A stretch of DNA of 64,000 nt from Eulemur rufifrons (Eukaryota; Chordata; Mammalia; Primates; Lemuridae). The stretch lies in assembly GCF_041146395.1 (NCBI RefSeq), contig NC_090989.1:46464501-46528500 (forward strand), read 5' to 3'. Shown here piece after piece: positions 32,286 through 44,235 of this stretch. A program made the translations under genes and the position numbers. The notes below the pieces were generated by a model that worked only from the letters and a program-made list of their open reading frames with translations, had not been told where the DNA came from and searched no databases. Within the stretch, counting starts at the first letter, position 1. Every line of letters begins with the position of its first letter.

Positions 32286-33579
32286 AACATCTTTTAAATT
32301 TAGGCATAAGAATCGCTATGCTGTGTCATACCTATTGTCTCTCTAACTAGTGTGAGATCCCTGGAAGAGCCATCAGGGACTTGGCTCTCTTTCATGATGC
32401 CAGTGTTTAAGATTTAGGGTGGTACTTTCCATAATCCTAAAAACTTCAGTATGGATCAGTTGTTTGTGAATTCTTAATTTTTTTCTCAATTGTTTTATTT
32501 TTTCAGATTACTCTGTCTCCTAGAGTTTGATCAGGTTAACATTTGCTCTTTGAGTTATATAATTTGTTTTGATTTTTATAATTAGCCTAGATTATAGACT
32601 AAGACCATATACACTTTCAGACTCCATCTTTCCAGGTAGAGATGCACAGTAAATCTGTCCATAGTTGGTGGTCCTTCATCTTCTTTTTGGTCATTTTATG
32701 GTCTATGGGCCAGGTTTCTGTAAGTTGGGTGGAGGTGAAAGCCACTGGCAGTGAGTACAACGCCCAGGGAGAAGCGTGTGAGTGGGAGGAAGAATAGAGA
32801 TTGCTTTGGAGCTGTTCCAAGGCTGATGCTGGTGAAATATACTTGTCTTCCTCTAGCTTTAAGCAGCGTCTGCTAGGATTGTTAGCTCTTAAGTACTCAC
32901 AATCCTTGGGGAACTTGGGCAACGGTAAAAGTGTGTTAAGTTTCATATCGTGTTTTCTTACTAGTTGATTTTGGCGTGAGTATGGATGTGTGCACATGTG
33001 TGTCTGTGTTTGTGTTGAAACTGACTATAAGATGACAAGTTTCAGCCTTTTGATTTTTTTATTCCAGAATTTTTCAGCATTATCTAAGAAACAAAGACCC
33101 AATTTTGGCTGCTGCTTTCTTATTCCTTCTGCCACAATTCGAAGGTGCTTGTTCTACTGAGACCAAGGATGATGAATGGCTCAGAAGGGAGAATGGGACT
33201 GAAACAGCCAAAGGTTAGTTTACCCATTTCTGAAGTAACCTTTGATATGATAATGTAGAATAACATTACAAGAACTTTTGGTTCATACAGACCTAATTTG
33301 AATCCTGACTCTACTGTGTATTTGTGACATTGTGCAAGTAACTTATTGTGGGTTGTAGCTGATTGAGGCAAAGCCAAGTCTAGCCTAATTCTAATTAGTC
33401 TTTGGAAATTTCATTTCATTTTGTGTTAGGATCTAGCATTGTGGTTGGATAGGCAGAGTAGATGTTGAAGGTATGTGTCCTAAAAGCTTTACTTGATTTC
33501 TGTAGCATTTCCCTCTCTGGGACCTTCAGAAATATGGAAACTAAAGCATAAAGTCTGCCATCTACTCTTTCTATTCATC
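32286..33579. other. No gene recognised
   Basis: Unique-looking sequence. A short MIR-like phrase occurs at about 33295-33350 ('gaatcctgactctactgtgt'). No coding evidence. Confidence 0.4.
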
Positions 33580-33668
33580 CTTTCCCTCCCTCCCTCCATC
33601 CATCCATCCTTTCCATCTAACCATCCATCTGTCCATCTATCCATCCATGCATCCATCTATCCATCCAT
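33580..33668. repeat. (CCAT)n / (CCCT)n microsatellite
   Basis: CCCT repeats run into imperfect CCAT repeats over about 90 bases. The short frame rich in Pro, Ser and His here is only a translation of the microsatellite. Confidence 0.92.
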
Positions 33669-33915
33669 CAGTTAGGTACTGTACCACTTACTATATACAA
33701 GATACAGTTCTAAGAGCTAAGGATTAAGCAGTGAAGAAAAATAGAAAAAAAAATTCTTGCATTTACGGAATTTTCATTCTAGTGAAAGGAGGAAGTGCAA
33801 TAAACAAAATAAGTCAGTAAATCATGAAGTATATTAAAAGAGGGTATATTATAAGGAAAAATGAAGCAGGAAAACGGGGTGGGGTATTGAGACAGTTTTA
33901 AATAGGCAATGGAAG
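33669..33915 (+). repeat. L2 LINE 3'-end fragment
   Basis: 'acagttctaagagctaagga', 'ttaagcagtgaagaaaaata', 'ggaattttcattctagtgaa' and 'caataaacaaaataagtcag' follow the L2 3' end in order. Confidence 0.65.
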
Positions 33916-36185
33916 TCTTATTGAGAACGAGCTCCCCTGAAGTGTTTCGAATACAAGTGGCAGGCAGTGTCTTCTTGTTACTACCAACTAGCAGTGCCTG
34001 TTGCTCCCTTGTCCTCCCTCGTGTTTATTCACTGAGGCCTCAGCATTTTTGACTCATGAAAACAATAAATTTTGGGGGGCACAGAATATGACCTTAGGGT
34101 TTTCCTTTAGGACTGTGTTAATATGCTAGTAGATACCAGATGAAGGATATATTGGTGGGCCCCCACTTTGCTGCCCCTACTGGGTTCGGGAGAGTGATAC
34201 CTTCTGCTCTATTAGCTGTGTGGCCTTACACATTGGGCTTCTACCTCCAGAGCTTTTTTGCATAACATCTCTAGCCCTGCCCTGCACAGCCCACAGGGAC
34301 CTCTGCCTCTTCAGCTAGATACAGTCCCTTGTGGAGCTGGGCCTCTGCTTCTGGTCTTTTCCTGCTCCCTTGGAGGAACAAGTGGGCACAGGCTGCCAAC
34401 CTAACTTCACCCCTTTGGACAACAGCAGCCCCTGCCTTCACCATTTCTGTCCCAAGATAGTGGGAGCAGAGTGTCTCATCATCAAGAAAAGCCTCTCAAT
34501 TTCTCTGTCTTGGTCCAGGAGCTATGGGAAGAGGAGGAAGCAAGTCAAGGACACCATGATGTTCCAGCCAGGCTGGGACCTGGAAGCAGCCTTTGCAGTA
34601 TCAGGATGAGATCCACATCCAGGAGATACCTAGTCTCCCTTGGCCCGTAGTGATGATGAGTGGGTGAACGTTTTGTTAGCTTTCATGAAGGGTGATATCT
34701 GCTTTCTGGTCATTTTCAGAATGTTAAAGAACCAGTTAAAGAACTTTGCTGTTAGTAAAGTTCAGTGAGTGCAGCTCTGCAGAGGCCTTGGATGCCTTTT
34801 AATTGGCATGTAGTAGAGCTTAAGTTCCTTTTGCCATGTGCTGAGCTCCGTGCTGGCAATGTGATGGACGGGGCCCAGGCTGAATCTCTGGCTGAGGCAG
34901 GGTCTGGTGGGCATTAGCTTTCTGGATTTGGATCTGAGAGACAGCTTCTCCTTGGCAAGGACTGTGGGAGTGCCACACCAGCTTCAACGTGTCCACACAT
35001 GTCCACAACATGCCTCTCTGGGCCAACTGGGTGGGCCTTCTCCTGCCCACTCAGGGATAGGAAGACAGTGATGCCAGCCAGAGCTGCAGTGACAGGTAGG
35101 GCTGGTCTGGCACCTGTTTGGGTGGCCAGAGCCTCCTTACGATGTGTTGTTATTTATTTATTTTTGATGGTGCAAGGCCCTAACATTCCATCTTCCATCT
35201 GAAACATCAGAAACACCCACACACATAGCCTAGCCTTGGCTTGTGCCTACATTTGAGAGACCTCAATCCTGCGAGGCTTGCGTCACCCAATCCTGGCTGC
35301 TGTCACATCTACCACCCTCTATCTACTTGGCCCTGTCCAAATCAAATCCTTCTTAAAAGTCCTAACTCCCTGGTGCTGCTCACTCGGCCCCTGTAGTTTA
35401 ACTCAGTGCTTCCAACCTTTTTCATGTCACAGTATACATAGACATGATACTATTGCTGTAGACAGGAGGGCTCATTCCCAGGGCAACAGGCCAGTGGGGG
35501 CTGGCTACTACAGTCAGTGCCAGCCTCATCCTCATCTGGCTATTCCTGGGGCTTAGGGGGTCTGTTTCCCTCTGGCACACCTGTACTCACCAGGAGTGCA
35601 CAAATGTGCTGCAGCAAAGGTTAGAAGCTCTGGCCCAAGATGTAGCACAGACCACAATCTCAAGTGCAACAAAGAGTTCCACCCATAAATATCTTTCAAA
35701 GTGTACCCAGATGGTGGAAATTCTTGCCCAGAATGTTGTATTTGGGAGATGTAAGTTCCTGTGGTTGTGTCCATCACTTGGTGCAATCTGGTCCCAGCTG
35801 TCCTGGAAAGGGGGGAAGAAGGATGTTATCAACACTGCATATCCCCTGTCCCTTCCAGGCCAGCATGACCAGGCTCCTTGGCTCTGCAGCCAATCCTAAT
35901 TCTTAGCCCTGCTTCCCTCTACCCTACCATATTCTGAGGTATTTCACATGACTTCTACGTATTCCTGATTTACCTGCTTTGCTGCATCCTTTGCATGGCT
36001 TAGAACATCACCTGTTACGTAGTCATTGGAGGCAATGTGCTCATGGTGCCATGATCCACACCTTCATACCTGGTCTGGGTGGAATGAAGCCATTACAGAG
36101 GACACTCTGGTCCTCTTTTAACCCTTTTGACTGTGTGGGACCAGGTGGTGCTTCTTACCTTTAAACAGGGCTATGGGCTCATCAG
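33916..36185. other. No gene recognised; one possible hAT scrap
   Basis: Moderately G/C-rich, unique-looking. Around 35405-35450 the phrase 'cagtgcttccaaccttttt' looks like the start of a hAT-type repeat, but it is short. Overlapping frames at 34820-35050 and 35553-35906 on both strands have no recognisable homology. Confidence 0.35.
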
Positions 36186-36189
36186 TCTA

Positions 36190-36440
36190 TCCATTCATTA
36201 ATTTACTTGTTTAACTGTTCAATAACCCTATTCAATAAATGTTGTGTAAAAGGAATACAAAGATAAAAGGCATAGTCCTTTCCTTCTGGGAACTCACAGT
36301 CCATTGAGGGAGACTCTAGAAGTAAACAATGATGGTATGCATGAGAAATTCCAGGACGGTGCCTTGGGAACATGGAAAAGGGGAGATTCTCACACTTGGA
36401 GAGTGGATCAGAGGAGGTTCCCTGGCTGAGATGAGATGAC
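36190..36440 (+). repeat. L2 LINE 3'-end fragment
   Basis: 'ttcaataaatgttgtgtaaa', 'ccttctgggaactcacagtc', 'cattgagggagactctagaa' and 'gaggaggttccctggctgag' follow L2 in order. Confidence 0.6.
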
Positions 36441-36879
36441 TCTTGGATTATGTTTTTTTCATTCTTTTTATTCCTTCTTTTTTTGTTTGTTTTTAAACTG
36501 AGTTATGTGGGATCTGTATTAATTGGATGAAGGAGGGAAGGGTTCCAGGCAGCAGAAAAACTGTAAAGAGCTAGGGAGGCATGTTAGAGAGCTTGGCATG
36601 TTAGGGGAACTTCAAGGGTCTCCATTTGGTTTGGTCATAGCAGAGTCCTATTGGGCAGCAGAAGCAGATGAGATGAGGATCACTGGAGGAGAGGAGACTC
36701 TCACAGTAGCCTATAGTGGTCAGAGCATACTTTTGGAAGGAGAGTGTCTGTGGGATTCAAAACAATTTATTATAGGAGCCCTGGAAAGTTTCACTTGGAG
36801 GAGAGCGAATCTTGATGGCATTCTGGCTTGACTAAGCTTGTTATGCATGGCTTCTGTGAGTGCAGGAGGATGGTGGGGG

Positions 36880-37072
36880 AGATCGCATTCTGAATCCTCC
36901 ATTTGGAAGATAGCATGATCCTGGGAAAGTGACATGAAATCTTCTAACCAGTGCCCTCATTTATAAAGGTGGTTCTAAGAATACCTACTTTCCCAGGGTT
37001 GATATGAGAATTAGATTACATAATGTGTTGATAGATGAAAGACTCTAACATAGTCAGTACTAAACAGATATT
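36880..37072 (+). repeat. MIR SINE fragment
   Basis: 'gatcctgggaaagtgacatg', 'ccctcatttataaaggtggt' and 'agggttgatatgagaattag' match the MIR core and tail. Confidence 0.55.
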
Positions 37073-37194
37073 AGTTTCTCTTTCTTTCCCATCTATCTTT
37101 TTTCTAACTTTCTCTTTTGCTTATTTCAATCCTTCCCCCATCTCTTTTTCTTTCATGAGCTCTTTATTAGGTAAGTAATATATGTCAGGCATCC

Positions 37195-37310
37195 TGAAAG
37201 ATCTCGCTTGTCCAATGTGGTAGCCACCAACCACTTGTGGCCATTGAATGCTTGAAACGTGGCTAGTACTAACTGAGGTGTGTTATGAGTGTAAGATACA
37301 CATAGAAGTT
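37195..37310. repeat. Short old DNA-transposon-like repeat
   Basis: 'gtccaatgtggtagccacca', then 'ccacttgtggccattgaatg' and 'cttgaaacgtggctagtact' belong to a common mammalian palindromic short repeat; I do not assign the family. Confidence 0.5.
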
Positions 37311-37792
37311 GGGGTAGTTAACACTCTGCCTTGTTCCCATACCATTCCAGGGCATGATATAGGAGGTTAGAGGCTTTTTGAGTCTGTGGAGGCTTTTCTT
37401 ATAAAGAGCCAGTCTTTGATGGGTTTCTGAGGTGGTCTTCACTTGCTGACTGGTGAGCTCTCCTCCCTTCCTGCAATATCTTGTAAATGATGAAGTCTTG
37501 CTTTGAAATTCCTAGTCTGTGGTCTTATTTTCCACAGCACTTTGGAGATATTGACTCAGTACCAAAAGGAAAAAAAAAAAAAAGGAACATAAACTGTTTC
37601 ATTAATAATTTTTTGCCATTGAGCACATGTTTAAATAATATTTTGGTATATTTGGTTAAATAAGATATATTATTAAGCTTACTCCATTTTCTTCTTACTC
37701 TCAAAACTGTGACTACTAAACATTTAAGATGGCTTATGCAATTTAAAAAAACATTTAAAAACAACAAATATAAAATTACTCATTATAATACA

Positions 37793-37985
37793 TATCATGA
37801 AGACAGATTTCTATGCAGACAACAAGAAGGCCTAATTAGATCAGCTGGCCAAGGAAGGCCTCTCTGAAGAAGAGACATTTGTGCTGAGCCCTGAGGAAGG
37901 CTCTTCCTACACAGAGTTTCTAGCCAAAGGTGGGGACAGAGCATTCCAGGCAGAGGAAACAGCCTGTCGGTGAATATTTAATGAG
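37793..37985 (+). repeat. L2 LINE fragment
   Basis: 'aaggaaggcctctctgaaga', 'agagacatttgtgctgagcc' and 'agcattccaggcagaggaaa' are L2 3' region phrases. Confidence 0.6.
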
Positions 37986-38284
37986 TCTCCCCAAAACAAA
38001 GTCTGTTGGAAAGCTGTGGGGAAAACTGTGGGTCTGACAGACCCAAGAAGGGTCCCTAACTTCGTGGAGGTTGTGGTGTAGGGAGACAGGCAGGACCTGT
38101 GGGTGCAGGGATGTGACAAGTGCTGGATCCAGAAGTACCTTCCTCCTTTCTTCTTCCTGTCTCAGAAACATTATTGACCACAGCCTTGACCATGCAGGTC
38201 CCCAGGGCAGATCTGTTGTTCCTTCATGGTGGGTAGTGAGTAACACTCACATTTGTCCCTTTATTCCCTGTTCCCACCACCCTG

Positions 38285-38470
38285 CTCTGACTCACACTCA
38301 TCATCTCAGAAATGAGCACCTGCAATAGCCTTTTAACTAGTTTCCTTGCCCCCAGCCTCTTTCTCCCTTTCATATATTCTGTGCATGGCTGCCAAATTGA
38401 TCTTTCTGAAATACCATTTAGCCCATGTAACTTCCTTGCTCCAAGGCTTTTACTAGCACCTGCTGCTTGC
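38285..38470 (-). repeat. L2 LINE fragment, opposite orientation
   Basis: 'cttttaactagtttccttgc', 'ggctgccaaattgatctttc' and 'tgctccaaggcttttactag' resemble L2 read on the minus strand. Confidence 0.5.
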
Positions 38471-38734
38471 AGAGGAGCACTCTGCTGGGAGCTGTTGCAC
38501 CTCTCTCACTTTTCACGCTCACCTTTTCCTTCTACAGGTAATGAGACAGTTCTCAGAGGAGCACGACCTACAGCCAACCTCTTTCGCTGAGACCCTCTAA
38601 AGCCTCCCCTCCAGCCATCTCCCTGTATCTCTACTCCTTTCCTGCATCACCCTCTGGGCCGGGCATGCTTGAGTTCTCATTGCTCTTCAAACACTGAGGG
38701 CGCTGTCTCCCAGGGAAGGGTGAGAGCACATTAG

Positions 38735-38960
38735 CAGGAGCATAGGTTCTGGAGTCAGTCTGACCCCAACTTCAAATCCCAGCTCTGCCATTAAACTAGC
38801 CATGGGAACCTTTTCCATAAGTTATTTACCTTTTCTAAGCTTTAGTTTCCTAATCAGTTAATACCAGGAGGCTAGTAGTAATTTGTACCCCTGGGAGTTG
38901 GGTAGATAAGATGAGCCATTGTATATAAAGCATTTCATAAGTGCTTAGTGCACAAATCAT
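38735..38960 (+). repeat. MIR SINE
   Basis: Nearly full MIR: 'gcataggttctggagtcagt', 'caaatcccagctctgccatt', 'ctaagctttagtttcctaat', 'agataagatgagccattgta' and 'gcatttcataagtgcttag'. Confidence 0.8.
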
Positions 38961-39094
38961 AAGTGCTATGGACTAGACAGAAAGGGAGAGACAGGGAGAG
39001 GTCTGTAAGCTTTCTAATAGTCTAACTCTGCATTTACCTGGACAATGATTGAGAAATATTATAAGCATGTCTGGATCATCTAGATGAGCATCTT

Positions 39095-39661
39095 TTTTTT
39101 TTTATTTCAGCATATTATGGGAGTACAAAAGTTTACATTATGTATATTGCCCTTGCCCCCTCTCCCTCCTTAATCAGAGCTTCAAGTGTGTCCATCTCCT
39201 AGACAGTGCGCATTGCACTCATTATATGTGTATACACCCATCCCCTCCCCCCACACACATCTGTGACACCTGATTAATGTTATTCCTAAATGTGCTCTTA
39301 GGTGATGATCAGTGAAACCAATTTGATGGTGAGTACATGTGGTGCTTATTTTTCCATTCTTGGGATACTTCACTTAGTAGAATGGGTTCCAGCTCTATCC
39401 AGGAAAATATAAGAGGTGCTAAATCATCATTGTTTCTTATAGCTCAGTAGAACTCCATGGTATACATATACAACATTTCATTAATACACTCATGTATTGA
39501 TGGGCACTTGGGTTGTTTCTACATCTTTGCAATTGTGAATTGTGCTGCTATAAACATTCGAGTGCAGATGTCTTTTTTATAGAATGTCTTTTGTTCTTTT
39601 GGGTAGATGCCCAATAATGGGATTGCCGGATCAAATGGTAGGTCTACTTGTATCTGTTTAA
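39095..39661 (-). mobile_element. Short lemur L1 3' end
   Basis: T-run, 3' UTR with a single pyrimidine-rich module (about 39160-39260), and the last roughly 120 codons' worth of ORF2, decayed. Flanks TAGATGAGCATCTT (39081-39094) and TAGATGAGTATCTT (39665-39678) form the target-site duplication. 5' truncation leaves only about 570 bases. Confidence 0.93.
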
Positions 39662-39678
39662 GTTTAGATGAGTATCTT

Positions 39679-40542
39679 ATATCAAGGTTCAACCAATGAT
39701 CTCAGGGCTGGAGTTTCCATTTGTATTTAGGATCATGATGGTGGCCAGTAGCATTGCTTTATTAATAATTATCAAGGGTTAATAAATAAACAGGATGGTC
39801 TTAATATGCCAAACAACCTTTCAGTGGATTTTAGTTTGAACAGAGAATTTAATCAATTTGGGTCACACAACAATATACATATTTCGGACAAACAGAAAAT
39901 ACACTGTAACCTTCAGTGCCATAGTCATGCTGTGAAAGGCAATTTATTTTAGCAAAAATCATCTTCTACTGATATTATATTTGATTTGCATTAGTTTATT
40001 TGATTTGTGTTGGTTTGTAGTTTTGCTTATAATTAATTTGTACATTTGTTTCTTTTTTATAGTTGTCTAAGTAAATATTTTTACTGTTTAAGAAAGTTTA
40101 TAACAGAAGCAATTTAAGTCAACATACTGGCTCTGAAAGAATTCTTTTTTCCTCTTTAAAAGTTCTGCATGTTGCTCGAATTTGGGAAATATTGCTTATC
40201 TCATGCTTGTTTTCATAGGGCTATTAGCTAGTCTCACGTTTAGCATAAGTCATCTTGTTAAGGAGTGACCCCCCACTCAGTGTATTTAGAGTCTAAAACT
40301 TGTGCCTAGAGACCAACACCCTGGAACATTCAAAGAAAAAGAGTATTCATGAAAGGGTATTTGGGGGCCTCCTCCCCTCCCTGACATCATCTCAAACGAC
40401 AGAACAGAGGCAGTTGCCTCCTTCTGTATCTTTTACTGGTGCCTTGTAAGGTCTGGTGAGTGGAGACTCTTAGGCCATCCCTACACATTACCAAAACAAC
40501 TCTTTGGAAAGATTAAAAGCAAACCAAACATCATCGGCAGCA
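39679..40542. other. No feature recognised
   Basis: A/T-rich unique-looking sequence. Confidence 0.4.
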
Positions 40543-40665
40543 GGCTTCTCCAACTTTAGGGTGCTTAGGAGTTACCTGGGGATCTTTTAAAATACAGATT
40601 CTGAGATCTAACCCTCCCAGGTGACGCTGCTGACCCGGACACCGTACGCTGAGTAACCTGTGTCT
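40543..40665 (+). repeat. MER5A-like hAT fragment
   Basis: 'ttaggagttacctggggatc', 'ttttaaaatacagattctga' and 'caggtgacgctgctgacccg' follow the MER5A consensus. Confidence 0.7.
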
Positions 40666-40854
40666 AAACAACTCACTGTTTTGTCTTTATGCCACAATCC
40701 TTTCTCTTGATTTTTCCTTGGATAATGCATAGAAAGCTCTCAGTACAGTGTTTGATACAAAGTCCGGATTTGGTAATTGTTCATTGTTCTTGTTAGGGTT
40801 CTTACTGTTAGTTTTTGGGGCATGGATAAGGGTGGAAATGACAAGAAAGAAGAC

Positions 40855-41050
40855 GAGGCTTTGGAGATGGACAGGCCTAAGTTTGGACCCAGCTTTGCCG
40901 ATTATAAGCTATTTGACCTGGGCAAGGCTTTTAAACTTTCTAAGTCTCTGGATCCTTTCAAATGTAAAATGAGGAGAAAAACACTCCTCATGGAATTGAG
41001 AGCATTCTAGACAGCTCTTAGAGAACTGGGTGCTCAATAAATGTCATTTT
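40855..41050 (+). repeat. MIR SINE
   Basis: 'gtttggacccagctttgccg', 'atttgacctgggcaaggctt', 'tcaaatgtaaaatgaggaga' and a tail 'gggtgctcaataaatgtca' match MIR. Confidence 0.7.
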
Positions 41051-41337
41051 TCCTCCCTTGTCCCTTTTGGATGTAGAGTTAGGGTTGAATCTTGGTTCCA
41101 TCACAACACTATCGCAAGTCTCATTATAATCCCTGTGAAATGCAGCTCTTTATTATTATATTTGAAATGGGGATAATAATTATGAGGATGAAATTAATTG
41201 GTGCATGTAAAATGTCTTGGCACATACTAGGAACCAGGTCATTATGGGCCCTGTCTCCCCTCCCTCCCTTCTCTTAGTGGTGCAGTTGGCAAGGCCAGCC
41301 ACGCTCAGACACCAGCTGCGAGAAGGGGCCCAGAGCT

Positions 41338-41513
41338 CTCAGTTCCAGTTGACTAGAATCACCTGGAGGGCTTACCAGAGACACAGAAATATTCCCAGGC
41401 CTCACACCCAGAGATCCCGATTTGACAGGTCTGGGGAGCAGACAGCACAGTTGTATTTCATGCTTCCCCAGAAGTTTCACATAGGCAGCCGGGCTGAGAA
41501 TGGCTGGTCTAGA
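41338..41513 (+). repeat. MER5A-type hAT fragment
   Basis: 'tagaatcacctggagggctt', 'cccagagatcccgatttgac', 'aggtctggggagcagacagc' and 'gagaatggctgg' span nearly the full MER5A unit. Confidence 0.75.
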
Positions 41514-42050
41514 GACAGCAAAGGCTTGATCACTACCAGATGGCTCTTAGCGTTCCTCACGTCCGCATGGCACACCACACCTTTTCCACCCCCAGCTCCA
41601 GCCTTTCTGATCATTTCCTCTCACACCCTGCTCTGTTCTGTACACTCCAGCACGAGGAGACGTGCGACTCTGACTGGATTGCTACCCTTCTCTGGGCATG
41701 TTGCAGTGAGCACCTCCGGGCCCGTCACAGCAGGGCGGGGCGGGGAGGCGAAGCTCAGCGCAGCTCCACTCCCTCCCTTCACGCCCTGGACACAGGACTC
41801 CTTTGGGTCCCGCCTGGGGAAGAATAAGACACCTCTCTGGGGACCTTTGTGGCATTTGAACCAAAGACAATCTGTGACATTAGGCAATGCCTACTATGTG
41901 GCAAGAACTTTATTTGTATTATGTCTGCTTTCTTTGCCTCTATAAGGTAGTTTTATTATTAATAATGCCATCTTTCCCATTTTTAGAAGAAACTGAGGCA
42001 AAGTGAAATAAAATGCCCCAGGTGAAACCCATAATGGTCTTTGTATTTGA
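41514..42050. other. No gene recognised
   Basis: A 242-codon plus-strand frame covers 41217-41945 but runs through the MER5A repeat with a repeat-derived, low-information protein. A local G/C-rich box (gggcggggcgggg) sits at about 41733-41750. Confidence 0.4.
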
Positions 42051-42051
42051 G

Positions 42052-42222
42052 TTGTCTGATTCTAGAATCTGGGCTCTTAACAATCCCCTGGGAGGAATCT
42101 AAAAATGATGCCCGGCCCAGGCATACTAATTGCAGCAGGATCTGGAGGGGTCAGGCCCAGACACTGGTAGTTGTTATGGGGTCTTGGAGGGAATCTGATG
42201 TGCAGCCAGGCTTGAGAACTGG
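42052..42222 (+). repeat. MER5-like hAT fragment
   Basis: 'tcttaacaatcccctgggag', 'gatgcccggcccaggcatac' and 'cagccaggcttgagaactgg' resemble the MER5 group. Confidence 0.55.
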
Positions 42223-42392
42223 ACGGCGCTATGCTCTTCTGTCTCCCACGCTGACTCGGAACCCGAGAGTCTATAGAGGCTTGGTTTGTTCCTGTTCCCC
42301 TCTTCCCCACTATCTGTTTGCAATTTTTAGATTTCATATTTTTATGATTGTCAGAGGTCCTGCTTCTGAGTGGTATTCCTAAGGGGGTTGTG

Positions 42393-42862
42393 GTAAGCTG
42401 AATAATGGCCCTAAAGGATGTCCATGCCCTAATTTCCGGAAACCGAGAATATGTTACCTTATGTGGTCAAAAGGATTTTGCAGGCATGATTACGTTCTGG
42501 GTTTGGGGACATGGAGATTGACCTGGATTGTTCAGAGAGGCCCAGGGTAATCCCAAGGGTCCTCATAAGAGCGAGGCAGGAAGATCAGACTTGGGAGAAT
42601 GGGGCTTGGAGCCAGAGGGAGAGACTTGGAGATGCTGTGCTGCTGGGTCTGGAGCCCAGGACACAAGAAGCTTCTAGAAGCTGGAAAAGACAATGACAGG
42701 GATCATCCCCTGTATCCCCTAGAAGGAGCTGGCCCTGCCAACACCTCTATTTCACCTCAGTGAGACCCATTTCATACTTCTGACCTCCAGAACTGTAAGA
42801 CAATAAGTTTGAGTTGTAATTAGTGGTAATTTGTTAGACCAGCAATAGGAAACTAAACCAGG
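42393..42862 (+). repeat. MaLR/ERVL-type solo LTR
   Basis: 'gtaagctgaataatggccct', 'aaaggatgtccatgccctaa', 'gagaatatgttaccttatgt', 'ctagaagctggaaaagacaa', 'gacctccagaactgtaagac' and 'agcaataggaaactaaacca' are in the expected order for an MLT1-like LTR. Solo, with no internal part. Confidence 0.75.
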
Positions 42863-42894
42863 GGTATTTGGTATTGTAGAAAATATACTGGTCT

Positions 42895-43012
42895 CCAGTA
42901 CAGAGAGCTGGGTTTCTGTTCTGCCCTCTGTCACTTACTGGCTGGGACTGTTCTAGCAAGTCACCAAATGTCTCTAAGCTCAGCTACCTCTTCTGGGAAT
43001 TAAAGCCAATAC
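42895..43012 (+). repeat. MIR SINE fragment
   Basis: 'agctgggtttctgttctgcc', 'ctgtcacttactggctggga' and 'caagtcaccaaatgtctcta' match MIR. Confidence 0.65.
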
Positions 43013-43911
43013 AACCAGCTGTCCTGGAGGGCAACACGTGGCCAGTGACTCACCTCACAGATGCACTTGCTGCCACAGCCTCGATCCTTCTGCTCAGCTC
43101 AGCTCAGCACTTTCAAGGTGGAACCACTGTCCTGCTCCCTCAAGCTGAGCCCGAGCTCTCTTCCATGTTGTGCTGGGTCATTTTGTCACTAGATGAAATT
43201 ATCTTGTTTGTTTACTTATCATAGGCACTTGCCAGAATCAGGAGTCACAATTTCCTAGGTTGAGTCTATTTTTTAAAAAATTCATTAAAAATAAACAATG
43301 AAACATAAAATTCCTGACACCAAGAGACTGAGGGACCAAAGCTATTCTGCCAACTTTTCTTCTTCTACCCCAGTCAGAATTGCATGATGTTCAACTATCA
43401 CCACACTGGTGTCAGACTCTCTTATGTGATTTATTTATTTTTCACAAGCTGGATTTGAACATGATCCTCACCTTCCCCCAACCAACCCCACTTATATTTG
43501 AGTGTGGGCACAGAGCATTATGTCAAAAGGGGGAGGTGTTTAGATTTTTATGATTGTACCTAGGGAAAATATAATTGGCTGCGATGACATCCATTCATAA
43601 GTGATCTCATGTCTGCATATTTAATGCCAGGTCCCTTTATCCTTCGTAGGAATATTAAATAGGAAACTTGAATGAACTTTGTGTGAAAGGTTTTTCATGG
43701 GAATTGTGCAAACATTATTTTTTACCAAATGGTGCTTTGTTTGTTTTATTAGTTGCTATAATATGTGCTTGATCTTTCTTTAAAAAGTGCAAATAATTTT
43801 GCCTGGACTCACTTTGATACAATAGTTAATAGCTGAATTTGTTATAGTTTTCTTTTTCTTAAGAGAAAAGAAAAAAATGTTTTGATGTCAAGGGAATTTG
43901 ACCAAGGATCT
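43013..43911. other. No feature recognised
   Basis: Unique-looking sequence. Confidence 0.4.
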
Positions 43912-44066
43912 CCTAGACCAATATTTCTTAATTGGGGAAGGGAGTGTGGCTGTGCCCCACAGGGGACATTTATCAATATCTGTAGATATTTTCTGTCGTC
44001 ACAGCTGGGGAAAGGTACTGCCAGCATCTAGTGGATAGAAGCCAGGGATGCTGTGAAGCATGCTAG
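43912..44066 (+). repeat. MER20 hAT-Charlie element
   Basis: 'ccccacaggggacatttatc', 'aatatctgtagatattttct', 'gtcgtcacagctggggaaag' and 'ccagcatctagtggatagaa' follow MER20 closely in order. Confidence 0.85.
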
Positions 44067-44094
44067 AATTCTTGTTTGTGGTCTGTTTCTTACT

Positions 44095-44235
44095 CTAAAA
44101 GATAAATTCCATGAGACCAGGCAATTGTCTGTCTCATGTCCCTGGTGGCTAGGACTATACCTGGCACATCATAGTTGTTTAGCCGATATTTATTGAAAGC
44201 ATGGATGGATTGATGGAGGAAAGAGGGAATGAATG
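44095..44235 (+). repeat. L2 LINE 3'-end fragment
   Basis: 'taaattccatgagaccaggc', 'aattgtctgtctcatgtccc', 'ctatacctggcacatcatag' and 'gatatttattgaaagcatgg' are the usual L2 3' end. Confidence 0.7.

Noticed and set aside
33580..33668. Regular short repeats suggesting an array
   Set aside because: Four-base microsatellite; no spacers, so not CRISPR.
41217..41945. 242-codon plus-strand frame
   Set aside because: It runs through a MER5A repeat and G/C-rich sequence, with no domain, signal or start context that supports a gene.
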